NCBI RefSeq assembly: GCF_002803075.1
Contig: NZ_NNBK01000010.1
Location: 146,184-210,183, forward strand
Source of the DNA: Streptomyces sp. CB01373
GTDB taxonomy: Bacteria > Actinomycetota > Actinomycetes > Streptomycetales > Streptomycetaceae
Reading direction: 5' to 3'
DNA: 64,000 nt
The notes under the pieces: generated by a model
Databases searched by the model: none
Told to the model about the DNA's origin: nothing
The model's input: the letters and a program-made list of their open reading frames with translations, nothing else
Made by a program: the position numbers and the translations under genes
Part shown: positions 1-7,663 of the stretch, in pieces
How the letters are laid out: the number at the start of each line of letters is the position of its first letter
Numbering within the stretch: the first letter of the stretch is position 1

Positions 1-1371
1 ATCAGCAAGCAGGCCGACCGGTGCATGGACTGCGGGGTGCCCTTCTGCCACGAGGCCTGTCCGCTGGGCAATCTGATCCCCGAGTGGAACGACCTGGTGT
101 CCCGGGAGGACTGGCGGGCGGCCGCCGACCGGTTGCACGCGACGAACAACTTCCCCGAGTTCACCGGGCGGTTGTGCCCGGCGCCGTGCGAGGCGGGATG
201 CGTGCTCGCGATCAACCAGCCGGCGGTCACCATCAAGAACGTCGAGTGCGCGATCGCCGACCGCGCCTGGGAGGAGGGGTTCACCCCGCCGCGCCCACCG
301 GACCGGTTGTCCGGGCGGACCGTCGCGGTGATCGGGTCGGGGCCGACCGGGCTCGCCGCGGCCCAGCAGCTGACCCGTGCGGGGCACACGGTCGCCCTGT
401 ACGAGCGGGACGACCGGCTCGGCGGGCTGATGCGGTACGGCATCCCGGCGTTCAAGATGGAGAAGCACCATCTGGAGCGGCGGTTGGAGCAGATGCTGGC
501 CGAGGGGACGAAGTTCCGTGCGTCGACGGAGGTCGGGCGGGACGTGGGGGCCCGGGAGGTGCGGGCGCGCTACGACGTCGTGGTGATCGCCACGGGTGCC
601 ACGGCATGGCGTGAACTACCGGTACCGGGCAGGGAGTTGACCGGCATCCATCAGGCGATGGAGTACCTGCCGCTGGCCAACCGGGTGTGCGAGGGCGACA
701 TGGAGACCTCAACGGTGTGCGCGGCCGGCCGGCATGTCGTGATCGTGGGCGGTGGGGACACGGGAGCCGACTGCCTGGGCACGGCTGTGCGGCAGGGCGC
801 CGCGTCCGTGACCCAGCTCGACATCTACGCCCAGCCGGACGCGGAGCGCGACGAGGACCTCGAACCGTGGCCGACCTATCCGAAGATCTACCGGCTGTCG
901 CCCGCGCACCAGGAGGCGGGCGACCTGGGCACCGCGCCGGCCGCGGACGCGGACGCGCGGCTGTTCGCCGCGTCGACGCTCCGCTTCACCGGCGACGGCG
1001 ACGGGCATGTGCGCGAGTTGCACCTGACCGAGGTGGACGCGGAACGGCGCCCCCGGCCCGGCACCGAGCGCGCGATCCCGGCCGATCTGGTGCTGCTCGC
1101 GCTGGGCTTCTCCGGCCCGTCCCAGGAGGACGGCCTCATCGACCAGTTGGGGCTGCGGCTCACTCCCCGGGGCACCATCGCCCGGGACCCCGCCTTCGCG
1201 ACGAACGTTCCCGGCGTGTTCGCCGCCGGGGACGCCGCCCGCGGCCAGTCGCTGATCGTCTGGGCCATCGCCGAAGGGCGCGCGGTCGCGGCCTCCGTGG
1301 ACCACCATCTGACGGGCGCCCGGAGCCTCCCGTCCCCGATCGGCCCGTACGACCGTCCGATGCGGGTGTGA
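1..1371 (+). CDS. GltD-like NAD(P)/FAD oxidoreductase, 5'-truncated by the window edge
   Basis: The reading frame is open from base 1, so the true start lies outside. It aligns throughout with the complete GltD later in this window (55547-57010) and lacks about 39 N-terminal residues. The Cys cluster CMDCGVPFCHEACP, which holds an Fe-S centre in the family, is followed by an FAD-binding GSGPTGLAAAQQL motif, a second dinucleotide motif GGGDTGADC, and the C-terminal FAADAARGQ-like segment GVFAAGDAARGQS. By family it would pass NADPH electrons to a partner amidotransferase subunit or another oxidoreductase. No large subunit lies downstream, so it looks like an orphan paralogue; the missing upstream sequence might hold a partner. 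A hairpin begins at the stop codon. Role as glutamate synthase itself is uncertain. Confidence 0.88.
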   Translation: MSKQADRCMDCGVPFCHEACPLGNLIPEWNDLVSREDWRAAADRLHATNNFPEFTGRLCPAPCEAGCVLAINQPAVTIKNVECAIADRAWEEGFTPPRPPDRLSGRTVAVIGSGPTGLAAAQQLTRAGHTVALYERDDRLGGLMRYGIPAFKMEKHHLERRLEQMLAEGTKFRASTEVGRDVGAREVRARYDVVVIATGATAWRELPVPGRELTGIHQAMEYLPLANRVCEGDMETSTVCAAGRHVVIVGGGDTGADCLGTAVRQGAASVTQLDIYAQPDAERDEDLEPWPTYPKIYRLSPAHQEAGDLGTAPAADADARLFAASTLRFTGDGDGHVRELHLTEVDAERRPRPGTERAIPADLVLLALGFSGPSQEDGLIDQLGLRLTPRGTIARDPAFATNVPGVFAAGDAARGQSLIVWAIAEGRAVAASVDHHLTGARSLPSPIGPYDRPMRV

Positions 1372-1414
1372 CGTCCGTGGCACCCCGCCTGGCCGGCGGG
1401 GCGCCACGGACGTC
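1370..1414 (+). terminator. Factor-independent terminator hairpin
   Basis: A 12-bp perfect outer stem (1370-1381 with 1403-1414, GACGTCCGTGGC and its complement) encloses a second 7-bp CCCCGCC/GGCGGGG stem (1383-1389/1395-1401). It overlaps the last two bases of the GltD-like stop codon. There is no U tract, as is common for actinobacterial terminators. Confidence 0.75.
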
Positions 1415-1545
1415 TCACTGCGCCACGACCACCGCAGCAGGCATGACCACCGCAGTCATGACCACCGCAGTCGTGGCTTTCGCGGATACGGATTCCGCGG
1501 CCACGGATCCCGTGGTCACGGATCCCGTGGTCACGGCTTTCGCGC
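1415..1545. repeat. Degenerate 15-bp tandem repeat (minisatellite)
   Basis: About eight 15-bp units can be read, such as two adjacent copies of TCACGGATCCCGTGG and three variants ending GACCACCGCAG. The array sits directly after the methyltransferase stop codon (minus strand) and slightly overlaps it. Several units are internally palindromic. In one minus-strand frame the array reads as pentapeptide repeats (VTTGS, VTTGS, VAAES...), but that is not the frame of the methyltransferase. Confidence 0.7.
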
Positions 1546-2319
1546 CACCGCCCCGTAGCCCGGGATGACTCCGTCGTCCTGGCCCGGGACCGGTTCGCCC
1601 AGTTCCGGGTGCCACTTGTGGACGACCTCCACGCCGGGCTCGACGAGTTCCAGACCGTCGAAGAAGCGGCTGAACTCCTCGCGGGAGCGCAGGGCGAGGG
1701 TGACGCCCGCCGCCTTCAGCTTGGCCGTGGCCCTCTCGGAGTCCTCCGGAGTGAAGTCCGAGGTGGCGTGGGTCATCATCAGGTAACTGCCCGAGGGCAG
1801 TTCGGCGAGGAGACGGGCGACCAGGTCGTGGGCGCCGTCCTCGTCGGTGATGAAGTGGAGCAGCGCCACCAGGGACAGGGCCACGGGCCGGCTGAAGTCC
1901 AGGACCTTCCCGGCACCCTCCAGGATCGTGGCCGGGTCGCGGACGTCGGCCTGCACGTACTCGGTGATGCCCTCCGGCGCGCTGCGCAGCAGGGCCGCCG
2001 CGTGGGCCAGCACGATCGGGTCGTTGTCGCAGTAGACGACACGTGCGTCCGGCGCGACCGACTGGGCGACCTGGTGCAGGTTCGGCTCGGTCGGTATGCC
2101 GGTGCCGATGTCCAGGAACTGCCGTACGCCCTGGCCGGCCAGCCAGCGCGTCGCCCGGTGCATGAACGCGCGGTTGACCTTGGCCATCACCGGCACCCGC
2201 GGGTCGAGTGCCAGCATCTGCCGGCCCAGTTCCTCGTCGACCGGGTAGTTGTCCTTGCCACCGAGGTACCAGTCGTACATCCGCGCCGGATGCGGCTTGC
2301 TGGTGTCGATCTCGGTCAT
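1531..2319 (-). CDS. SAM-dependent methyltransferase, DUF574/PF04672 family
   Basis: A 262-residue protein of the actinobacterial S-adenosyl methyltransferase family that is highly expanded in Streptomyces. Diagnostic features are the N-terminal SKPHPARMYDWYLGGKDN segment (residues 6-23), the SAM-binding motif FLDIGTGIPTEPN (around residue 68), and VVYCDNDPIVLAHA followed by VQADVRDP, the acidic ribose-binding and adenine-binding regions. Substrates are unknown; members often sit beside WhiJ/DUF397 regulators, as here. The ATG at 2319 is the first in frame and matches the family N-terminus. It is transcribed convergently with the GltD-like gene, separated by a terminator and a minisatellite. 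Confidence 0.93.
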   Translation of the reverse strand: MTEIDTSKPHPARMYDWYLGGKDNYPVDEELGRQMLALDPRVPVMAKVNRAFMHRATRWLAGQGVRQFLDIGTGIPTEPNLHQVAQSVAPDARVVYCDNDPIVLAHAAALLRSAPEGITEYVQADVRDPATILEGAGKVLDFSRPVALSLVALLHFITDEDGAHDLVARLLAELPSGSYLMMTHATSDFTPEDSERATAKLKAAGVTLALRSREEFSRFFDGLELVEPGVEVVHKWHPELGEPVPGQDDGVIPGYGAVARKP

Positions 2320-2411
2320 ACGGCACCTCGTAAGCGTCTGAAGTGAGCAGTGGTCATGATCAAGTCGTTACCAAGATTAGGGAGTTGAGACAGTCAACAG
2401 ACAGGGGTCGT

Positions 2412-2684
2412 TCAGGCCAGCAGGAAGTCCGCCTCTCCCGCCTTCGCGCCCTCGATGAACGCCGTCATCTCGTCGGTCGTATAGATCAGCGCCGGTCCGT
2501 CCGGGTCGGTCGACTGACGGACCGCGATCCGGCCGTCGTCCAGCTTCATGGCCTCCAGACAGTTGCCTCCGTTGCCACCGCTCCACGGCTTGTGCCAGCC
2601 CTCGCTGCCGAGTTCGCGGGCGGGCATGCCGTTGTAGATGCCGCCGCGCAGCCGCGGCTTGGGCTGGTACGTGATGCGTTCCAT
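2412..2684 (-). CDS. DUF397 domain protein (WhiJ-partner type)
   Basis: A 90-residue protein with the DUF397 core: a W-rich segment (GWHKPWSGGNGGNC), then CLEAMKLDDGRIAVRQST and the stretch before TDEMTAFIEGAKAGE. In Streptomyces these small proteins are encoded next to XRE/DUF5753 regulators and are thought to modulate them, for example in the whiJ and abaA loci. Its ATG directly abuts the stop codon of the upstream XRE gene (TGAATG), so the two are translationally linked. Its own biochemical activity is unknown. Confidence 0.9.
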   Translation of the reverse strand: MERITYQPKPRLRGGIYNGMPARELGSEGWHKPWSGGNGGNCLEAMKLDDGRIAVRQSTDPDGPALIYTTDEMTAFIEGAKAGEADFLLA

Positions 2685-3545
2685 TCACAGCTCCTTGCGG
2701 AAATCCCGGAGGATCTCCTTCGTGCGATGTGCAGTAGCGGCCTGCGCCGCCATGCGGTCCATGACCTCGAGGTGGCTCGCCACCTCCTGACGCGCGTCCA
2801 GGTAGACCGCGCCGGTCAGGTACTCGCTGTAGACCATGTCCGGCAGTTCGGGCATGGCGAATCGGAACAGCACGAAGGGGCCGTACGTGCCGGCGTGCGG
2901 CCCCGCGGAGAACGGGGCGACCTGCAACGTCACGTTGGGCAGCCTCGCGGCCTCCAGCAGTCTGTCGATCTGCGCACGCATCACCTCGGGGCCGCCGACC
3001 TGGCGGCGCAGCGCGGTCTCGTCCATCACCACCCAGAACCTGGGAGCGTCCGGGCGGGTGAGCAGGTTCTGGCGTTGCATGCGCAGCGCGACGTGGCGCT
3101 CTATGTCCTCGGGGCTGGTCTGGCCGACGGCGCCGGATTTGAGCACCCCGCGCGCGTAGTCCTCGGTCTGGAGCAGTCCGGGGACGAAGTGCGGCTCGTA
3201 GGACCGGATGAGCGCGGCGGCGCCCTCCAGGCTGACGTACATCGAGAACCAGCCCGGCAGGATGTCGTGGAACCGCTGCCACCAGCCCGGCTGGTTGGCC
3301 TCCTCGGCCAGCCGCGTGAAGGCCTCGGCCTCCTCGTCGGAGACGCCGTAGGCCTTCAGCAGCAGCTGGAGGTACGGGATCTTGAGGGCGACCTCCGCCA
3401 TCTCCATACGGCGCACGGTGGCAGGCGCCACGTGCAGGATGCGAGCGGCTTCCTCACGCTTGAGCCCCGCGCTCTCCCGCAGGTCCCACAGGCGCCGGCC
3501 GAGCACGACCTGCCCGACGGTCGGCGCGGACCGAGGCTCACTCAC
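2685..3545 (-). CDS. XRE-family regulator with HTH and DUF5753 domains (WhiJ-like)
   Basis: A 286-residue protein. An N-terminal helix-turn-helix at about residues 12-66 (LWDLRESAGLKREEAARI... HVAPATVRRME) is followed by a DUF5753 domain at about 95-275 with the signature ALIRSYEPHFVPGLLQTEDYA and later CDF-type conserved segments such as LPDMVYSEYLTGAVYLD. Start chosen as GTG 3545, preceded by a strong GGAGGTGG ribosome site. Such regulators control development and antibiotic production with DUF397 partners. It is divergent from the ATPase gene at 3794, and the roughly 250-bp gap between them is likely a shared control region. Confidence 0.93.
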   Translation of the reverse strand: MSEPRSAPTVGQVVLGRRLWDLRESAGLKREEAARILHVAPATVRRMEMAEVALKIPYLQLLLKAYGVSDEEAEAFTRLAEEANQPGWWQRFHDILPGWFSMYVSLEGAAALIRSYEPHFVPGLLQTEDYARGVLKSGAVGQTSPEDIERHVALRMQRQNLLTRPDAPRFWVVMDETALRRQVGGPEVMRAQIDRLLEAARLPNVTLQVAPFSAGPHAGTYGPFVLFRFAMPELPDMVYSEYLTGAVYLDARQEVASHLEVMDRMAAQAATAHRTKEILRDFRKEL

Positions 3546-3793
3546 ACTCCACCTCCACTGACCCAGGAGCGAACTGTACGGACGGACGTGAGGATTCCGG
3601 AGGTTCCCGTCATGAATCCCGCACGACCCACGGCAACCGCGCGAAAGCCCGTTCGAAAATCCCGGGGCCCGGCGGTCTCAACTGGCGCCGTTCGACGTGC
3701 TGTTGCGAGCAGTGTGCCATGGCCCCTCAGCGTGACTCCAACACTCTGCAACTTTCAGAGTGCCACTTGCCAAGTGTTCACGGCGGGGCGATA

Positions 3794-4432
3794 GTGGCAA
3801 GCGTGATTCCGTCTCCGCCCTTAGGAACAGACGCCGCCGCGAGCTCGCCGAGCCGCGGCGCGAGTACGAGCGCGGGCCCCGGCGGGGACGTTGCCGAGCG
3901 TCGGTTCCGTTTCGAGCTGGCCGCGCACCCCGGCTCCCCCGCGCAGGCCAGACGCCTGACCCGGACCCGGCTGACCGGCTGGTCCGTGTGCGAGGACACC
4001 TGCGACGCGGCCGCCCTCGTCGTCTCGGAGCTGGTCACCAACGCCATCGTGCACACCGCCAGCAGGCAGATCGTGTGCGAGCTGCACGACGGGGACGATC
4101 GGGTGCGCATAGCCGTACGGGACGAGGGGTGCGCGCCGGGCGAGCCCCAGCCGTCGCCGCGGCAGCCCGAGGAGGAACACGGGAGGGGACTGCTCCTCGT
4201 CGACGCCATGTGCCTGGCCTGGGGGGCCCAGGAGCAGGGCACCGGCCTGGTGGTGTGGGCGGAACTGCCGCGCCGCACCGCGCCCGCCCGGAGCGACCTG
4301 GGCTGGGGCGCCCGACCGAAGCCGGTCCCGGCCCGCGACACCGGCGACAAGAACGGCCCGCAGGTGCACGGCCAGGCGCAGCGGCAGACCCACCGGCAGG
4401 CACATCACGAAACGGGGACCGCATGGCTGTGA
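3794..4432 (+). CDS. Anti-sigma-factor-like ATP-binding protein (HATPase_c_2), contains a TTA codon
   Basis: A serine-kinase/HATPase domain of the SpoIIAB/RsbW type: N-box segment LVVSELVTNAIVHT, the G1-like VRDEG, and G2-like GRGLLLVDAM. Such proteins in Streptomyces phosphorylate or sequester partners and often accompany WhiJ/DUF397 pairs, as here. A TTA leucine codon lies at 3821-3823, a few codons after the GTG candidates at 3794 and 3803. No ATG or GTG start follows it before the domain, so translation should depend on the bldA tRNA. The C-terminus is a Gln/His-rich tail (about 40 residues). The exact start is uncertain; an upstream ATG at 3719 is less likely. Confidence 0.85.
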   Translation: MASVIPSPPLGTDAAASSPSRGASTSAGPGGDVAERRFRFELAAHPGSPAQARRLTRTRLTGWSVCEDTCDAAALVVSELVTNAIVHTASRQIVCELHDGDDRVRIAVRDEGCAPGEPQPSPRQPEEEHGRGLLLVDAMCLAWGAQEQGTGLVVWAELPRRTAPARSDLGWGARPKPVPARDTGDKNGPQVHGQAQRQTHRQAHHETGTAWL

Positions 4433-4875
4433 CCGGCGCCGGCGCCTTGGGCGGCACCGGCCAGTCGCTCAACCTGGACACGCTCGTACACCTGGGCCGC
4501 CGCCTGCGCACCCACGGCACACCCCGGCGACTGTCCCCGCCCGAGGGCATGACCGCCCCCCTGGGCTGCGACGCGGTCGCGATCCCCGCCCACCTCGGTC
4601 CGCAGCTGATGCCCCGGCTTCCCCGCGTGGGCTGCGTCTACGCGGATCGCGCGCACTGGTGGTGGATCGTCCCCGCGGACTCCGACTACGCCCTGCGCTG
4701 GCCCGCTCCGGCCCACTACTCCCCGGGCGCGACGCTCCCCGCCTCACCGACGGCGCCCACGCTCGTCCACCGCCCGGCGGGCACGATCCCCTACACCCCG
4801 CCGATCCCCCTCTATCTGGCCCTGTGCCGGATCACGGGGACGACCCCGGCCTGGTCCAGCACGGTCAGCGCGTAA
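4423..4875 (+). CDS. Hypothetical protein, 150 aa, coupled to the ATPase gene
   Basis: The ATG at 4423 overlaps the end of the ATPase gene by 10 bp, a sign of translational coupling. The product is Pro/Ala rich, with a conserved-looking centre (VGCVYADRAHWWWIVPADSDY) and C-terminal PPIPLYLALCRITG. No catalytic motif or membrane segment is apparent. In Streptomyces, small proteins of this sort often follow WhiJ-associated ATPases, so a regulatory role is plausible but not shown. Confidence 0.7.
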   Translation: MAVTGAGALGGTGQSLNLDTLVHLGRRLRTHGTPRRLSPPEGMTAPLGCDAVAIPAHLGPQLMPRLPRVGCVYADRAHWWWIVPADSDYALRWPAPAHYSPGATLPASPTAPTLVHRPAGTIPYTPPIPLYLALCRITGTTPAWSSTVSA

Positions 4876-4905
4876 GGAAGCCGGAGAGGCGCAAAAGCCG
4901 GCGGC

Positions 4906-5091
4906 TCACGCCGTGGCGTCACCGCCCGCCTCTCCGCCCCGGACGATCACCAGGAACGTGTCGGTCGCGAGGTCCATGACAACCTCGGCGGGCAAGCCCT
5001 CCAGACGTCGCGCATGCGCGAACTCCTCCGCCGGCCACGACCCGCGGGGACCGCCGGCGGGAAAGCGCTCGAGCACCGTTCGCCCGTTCAC
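4906..5091 (-). CDS. Small hypothetical protein, 61 aa
   Basis: A GTG start at 5091 is preceded by GGAGGTG at good spacing, which supports real translation. The product has a mid-segment PRGSWPAEEFAHARRLEGLP and then VVMDLATDTFLVIVRG, predicted to be an alpha/beta mini-domain. No transmembrane helix or metal ligands are seen. It is convergent with the 150-aa protein gene. Function unknown. Confidence 0.62.
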   Translation of the reverse strand: MNGRTVLERFPAGGPRGSWPAEEFAHARRLEGLPAEVVMDLATDTFLVIVRGGEAGGDATA

Positions 5092-5281
5092 GCTGCACCT
5101 CCACGTTCAATGTTGTACGTCCAGATTTAACCGCCAAGGAGGGGGCGAACGCCTCTCCTGATGCCCCTACTGAGACGTACGTGACACCAGTTCACCGCCG
5201 AAGGTGCGTCGCACCTCACATTTCCGGGCAGCATCAGCACCATCCGCGTCGATCCGCGCACAGCCCGTGCTCAGGGAGATC

Positions 5282-6520
5282 ATGAAGACGGCCCCCGAGT
5301 CGACGACGATCGTCCGCACGCCGCTGAGGCTCGCGGCCTTCCGACGGTTCGTACTGGCGAACCTCATCTCGGCGACCGGGTCCGCGATGGCCCCGCTCGC
5401 ACTGGCCTACTCGGTCATCGAGCAGGGCGGCGGAGCAGGGTCTCTCGGCCTGGTCCTCGCCACGAACACCGTCCCCACGATCGTGTTCCTCCTCGCGGGC
5501 GGCGTCTTCGCGGACCGCCTGTCCCGAAGCAGGATCCTCTTCCTGGGCAATCTGCTGGCGGCGGCCGCGCAGGGCGCGCTGGCCGTCACCGTGGCCACCG
5601 GGCATGCGACGACCGCGTCGATCGCGGCCTGCGGTTTCGTCTCGGGAACCGCGGCGTCCTTCACCGTGCCCGCCACGCAGGGTGCCATCGCCCAGATCGT
5701 GCCCGCGGAGCACCTGCAGCAGGCCAACGCGCTGCTCAGACTGCCGAGCAACGCGGTCAAGGTGCTGGGGCCGGTCGCCGGCGGGCTGATCGTCGCGGCC
5801 AGTGGCGCGGCGTGGGCCCTGGCCTGGGACTCGTTCACGTTCGCCGCCGCGGCCGTCCTCCTTCTCGGTCTGCGTCTGGACGCCCCGCTCACCAGGGCCA
5901 CCGGCGTCCTGGTGGACCTGCGTGCGGGCTGGAGCGGCTTCTGGTCGCGGACCTGGCTGTGGACCTACACGGCTGCCGGGACCGTCCTCGTCGCGGCATG
6001 GCTGGCGGGCTTCCAGCTCCTCGGCCCGCTCGTCGCCGCTCAGCGGTACGCGGGGGCACGCGACTGGGGCCTGATCCAGGCGGCCTTCGCCTCCGGCCTG
6101 CTGGCGGGAACCCTCGTGTGCCTGCGCTGGAAGCCGTACCGACTGCTCACCGTCGCGGTCGCGGCGGGCGGGGCCCTCGCGCTCCCCCTGACCGCCATGG
6201 CCTGCGGCTCGCCGCTGCTCCTCGTCCTGTCGAGCGCTTCGCTGGCAGGGATCGGGCTCGACATCGCGATCGTCGCCTGGACCACCGCGTTCCAACAGCA
6301 CGTGCCCCAGACCGAACAGGGCCGCATGAGCGCGTTCAACGGCATCGGGGAACGCCTCGCCATCCCCCTCGGCTACCTCATCACCGCCCTCGCGGCCCGC
6401 TCGTGGGACACCCAGGGCGTGCTGCTGGCGTGCGGCGGCCTGATCGCCGCGGCCACCCTCCTCAACCTCTGCGTCCCGGACGTGTACCGCGTCAACCGCC
6501 TCGTGCGAGTCGAACAGTGA
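5282..6520 (+). CDS. MFS transporter, likely drug or siderophore exporter (EntS/MFS_3 type)
   Basis: A 412-residue integral membrane protein with about 12 hydrophobic segments. The N-terminal motif FRRFVLANLISATGSAMAPLAL, the loop GGVFADRLSRSRILFLGN (motif A, GxxaDRxxRR-like) and the repeated small-residue helices are typical of this exporter group. Start at ATG 5282 was chosen over 5204 because the added N-terminus there (26 residues) is basic and unlike the family. No regulator or biosynthetic gene is adjacent, so the substrate cannot be inferred. Confidence 0.88.
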   Translation: MKTAPESTTIVRTPLRLAAFRRFVLANLISATGSAMAPLALAYSVIEQGGGAGSLGLVLATNTVPTIVFLLAGGVFADRLSRSRILFLGNLLAAAAQGALAVTVATGHATTASIAACGFVSGTAASFTVPATQGAIAQIVPAEHLQQANALLRLPSNAVKVLGPVAGGLIVAASGAAWALAWDSFTFAAAAVLLLGLRLDAPLTRATGVLVDLRAGWSGFWSRTWLWTYTAAGTVLVAAWLAGFQLLGPLVAAQRYAGARDWGLIQAAFASGLLAGTLVCLRWKPYRLLTVAVAAGGALALPLTAMACGSPLLLVLSSASLAGIGLDIAIVAWTTAFQQHVPQTEQGRMSAFNGIGERLAIPLGYLITALAARSWDTQGVLLACGGLIAAATLLNLCVPDVYRVNRLVRVEQ

Positions 6521-6721
6521 GACCGCCGCTGTTCGCGATGCGGACCTGAGCCACTCGCCCCACCTCAGTACGGTCCCCAAGCCGGCCCCGTGCGCCACGA
6601 CTTGGCGTGTAGTTGTCGTGAGCACGACCTTCCTCTCGTTCCATGAGCGTTCAACTCGCCGGTCCTGCGCGCGTCGTGCCGCCGTCCCTACGGTCCTTGA
6701 GGGCTGCGAAGGAAGGGACTC

Positions 6722-7663
6722 ATGGACACACTCCTCGCGATCCGGGCGCGCGGGACGACCAAGTGTTTCGGCGATGTCGTCGCGCTCGACGGCGTCGACC
6801 TGACCGTGGAGCAGGGAAAGATCCACGGCTTGGCCGGACCGAACGGCGCCGGGAAGACGACACTGCTCGGGCTCCTGCTGGGGCTGGCCGTCGCCGACAG
6901 CGGCTCCCTCGAGATCCTGGGGACGCCCGTCGGGCGGGCGCTCGCCGCTCCCGACGGTGTCGCCGGGTTCGTGGACGGGCCCGGGCTCTACCCCTCGCTC
7001 ACCGCCCGGCAGAACCTCGCCGCGCTGGCCGCGCTGCGCGGCCTCGACGCGCGGACGGCGGGGATCGACGACGTGCTCGGCCAGGTCGGCCTCACCGATG
7101 TCGCCGACGACCCGGCCCGGGGCTTCTCCCTCGGGATGCGTCAACGGCTGGGGCTCGCGGCGGCCCTGCTCACCCCACCCCGGCTGCTCGTGCTCGACGA
7201 GCCCGCCAACGGCCTCGACCCGGCCGGCAAGAGGCACGTGCACGGTGTCCTCACCCGGCTCGCGGCGGACGGCACCTGCGTCGTACTGTCGAGCCACCGC
7301 ATGGAGGACCTGGAGGCACTCTGCTCCGAGGTCACCATCCTGGCCACCGGACGGGTCGTCTTCTCCGGTCCGTTGAGCAAGCTGGCCGCCGAGAACCCTG
7401 AACTCGACTACCGGCTCCTCACCTCCGATCCGCGTGCCGCCCGCAGACTGGCCGACGGCACGCCCGGGATCCGCGTCGTCGACGACGCCGTGGCACGGCA
7501 CGGAGCCGGGACGCTCGTCGTACGCGCGCCGGTGCCCGCTGTCGACGAACTGGTGGTGCGGCTCGTGGGCGCGGGCATCGCGTTGCGTGAACTCGCCCCC
7601 GTGGCATCGCCGTTGGAGGCCGCGTTCCTCGCCCTCACCGAACAGCGGGAGGACGGCCGATGA
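6722..7663 (+). CDS. ABC transporter ATP-binding protein (ABC-2/DrrA type)
   Basis: A 313-residue ATPase: Walker A GPNGAGKTT (about residues 40-48), signature SLGMRQRLGLA, Walker B LLVLDEPANGLDP, and a switch histidine in SSHRMEDLE. The C-terminal about 80 residues form the accessory domain common in drug/antibiotic exporters. GGAAGGGA lies just before the ATG. It overlaps the permease gene by 4 bp (ATGA). Together they form a two-component exporter; the substrate is unknown. Confidence 0.95.
   Translation: MDTLLAIRARGTTKCFGDVVALDGVDLTVEQGKIHGLAGPNGAGKTTLLGLLLGLAVADSGSLEILGTPVGRALAAPDGVAGFVDGPGLYPSLTARQNLAALAALRGLDARTAGIDDVLGQVGLTDVADDPARGFSLGMRQRLGLAAALLTPPRLLVLDEPANGLDPAGKRHVHGVLTRLAADGTCVVLSSHRMEDLEALCSEVTILATGRVVFSGPLSKLAAENPELDYRLLTSDPRAARRLADGTPGIRVVDDAVARHGAGTLVVRAPVPAVDELVVRLVGAGIALRELAPVASPLEAAFLALTEQREDGR

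Noticed and set aside
5204..5281. N-terminal extension of the MFS protein from ATG 5204
   Set aside because: The extra 26 residues are basic and not typical; ATG 5282, followed by the conserved helix start, is better.
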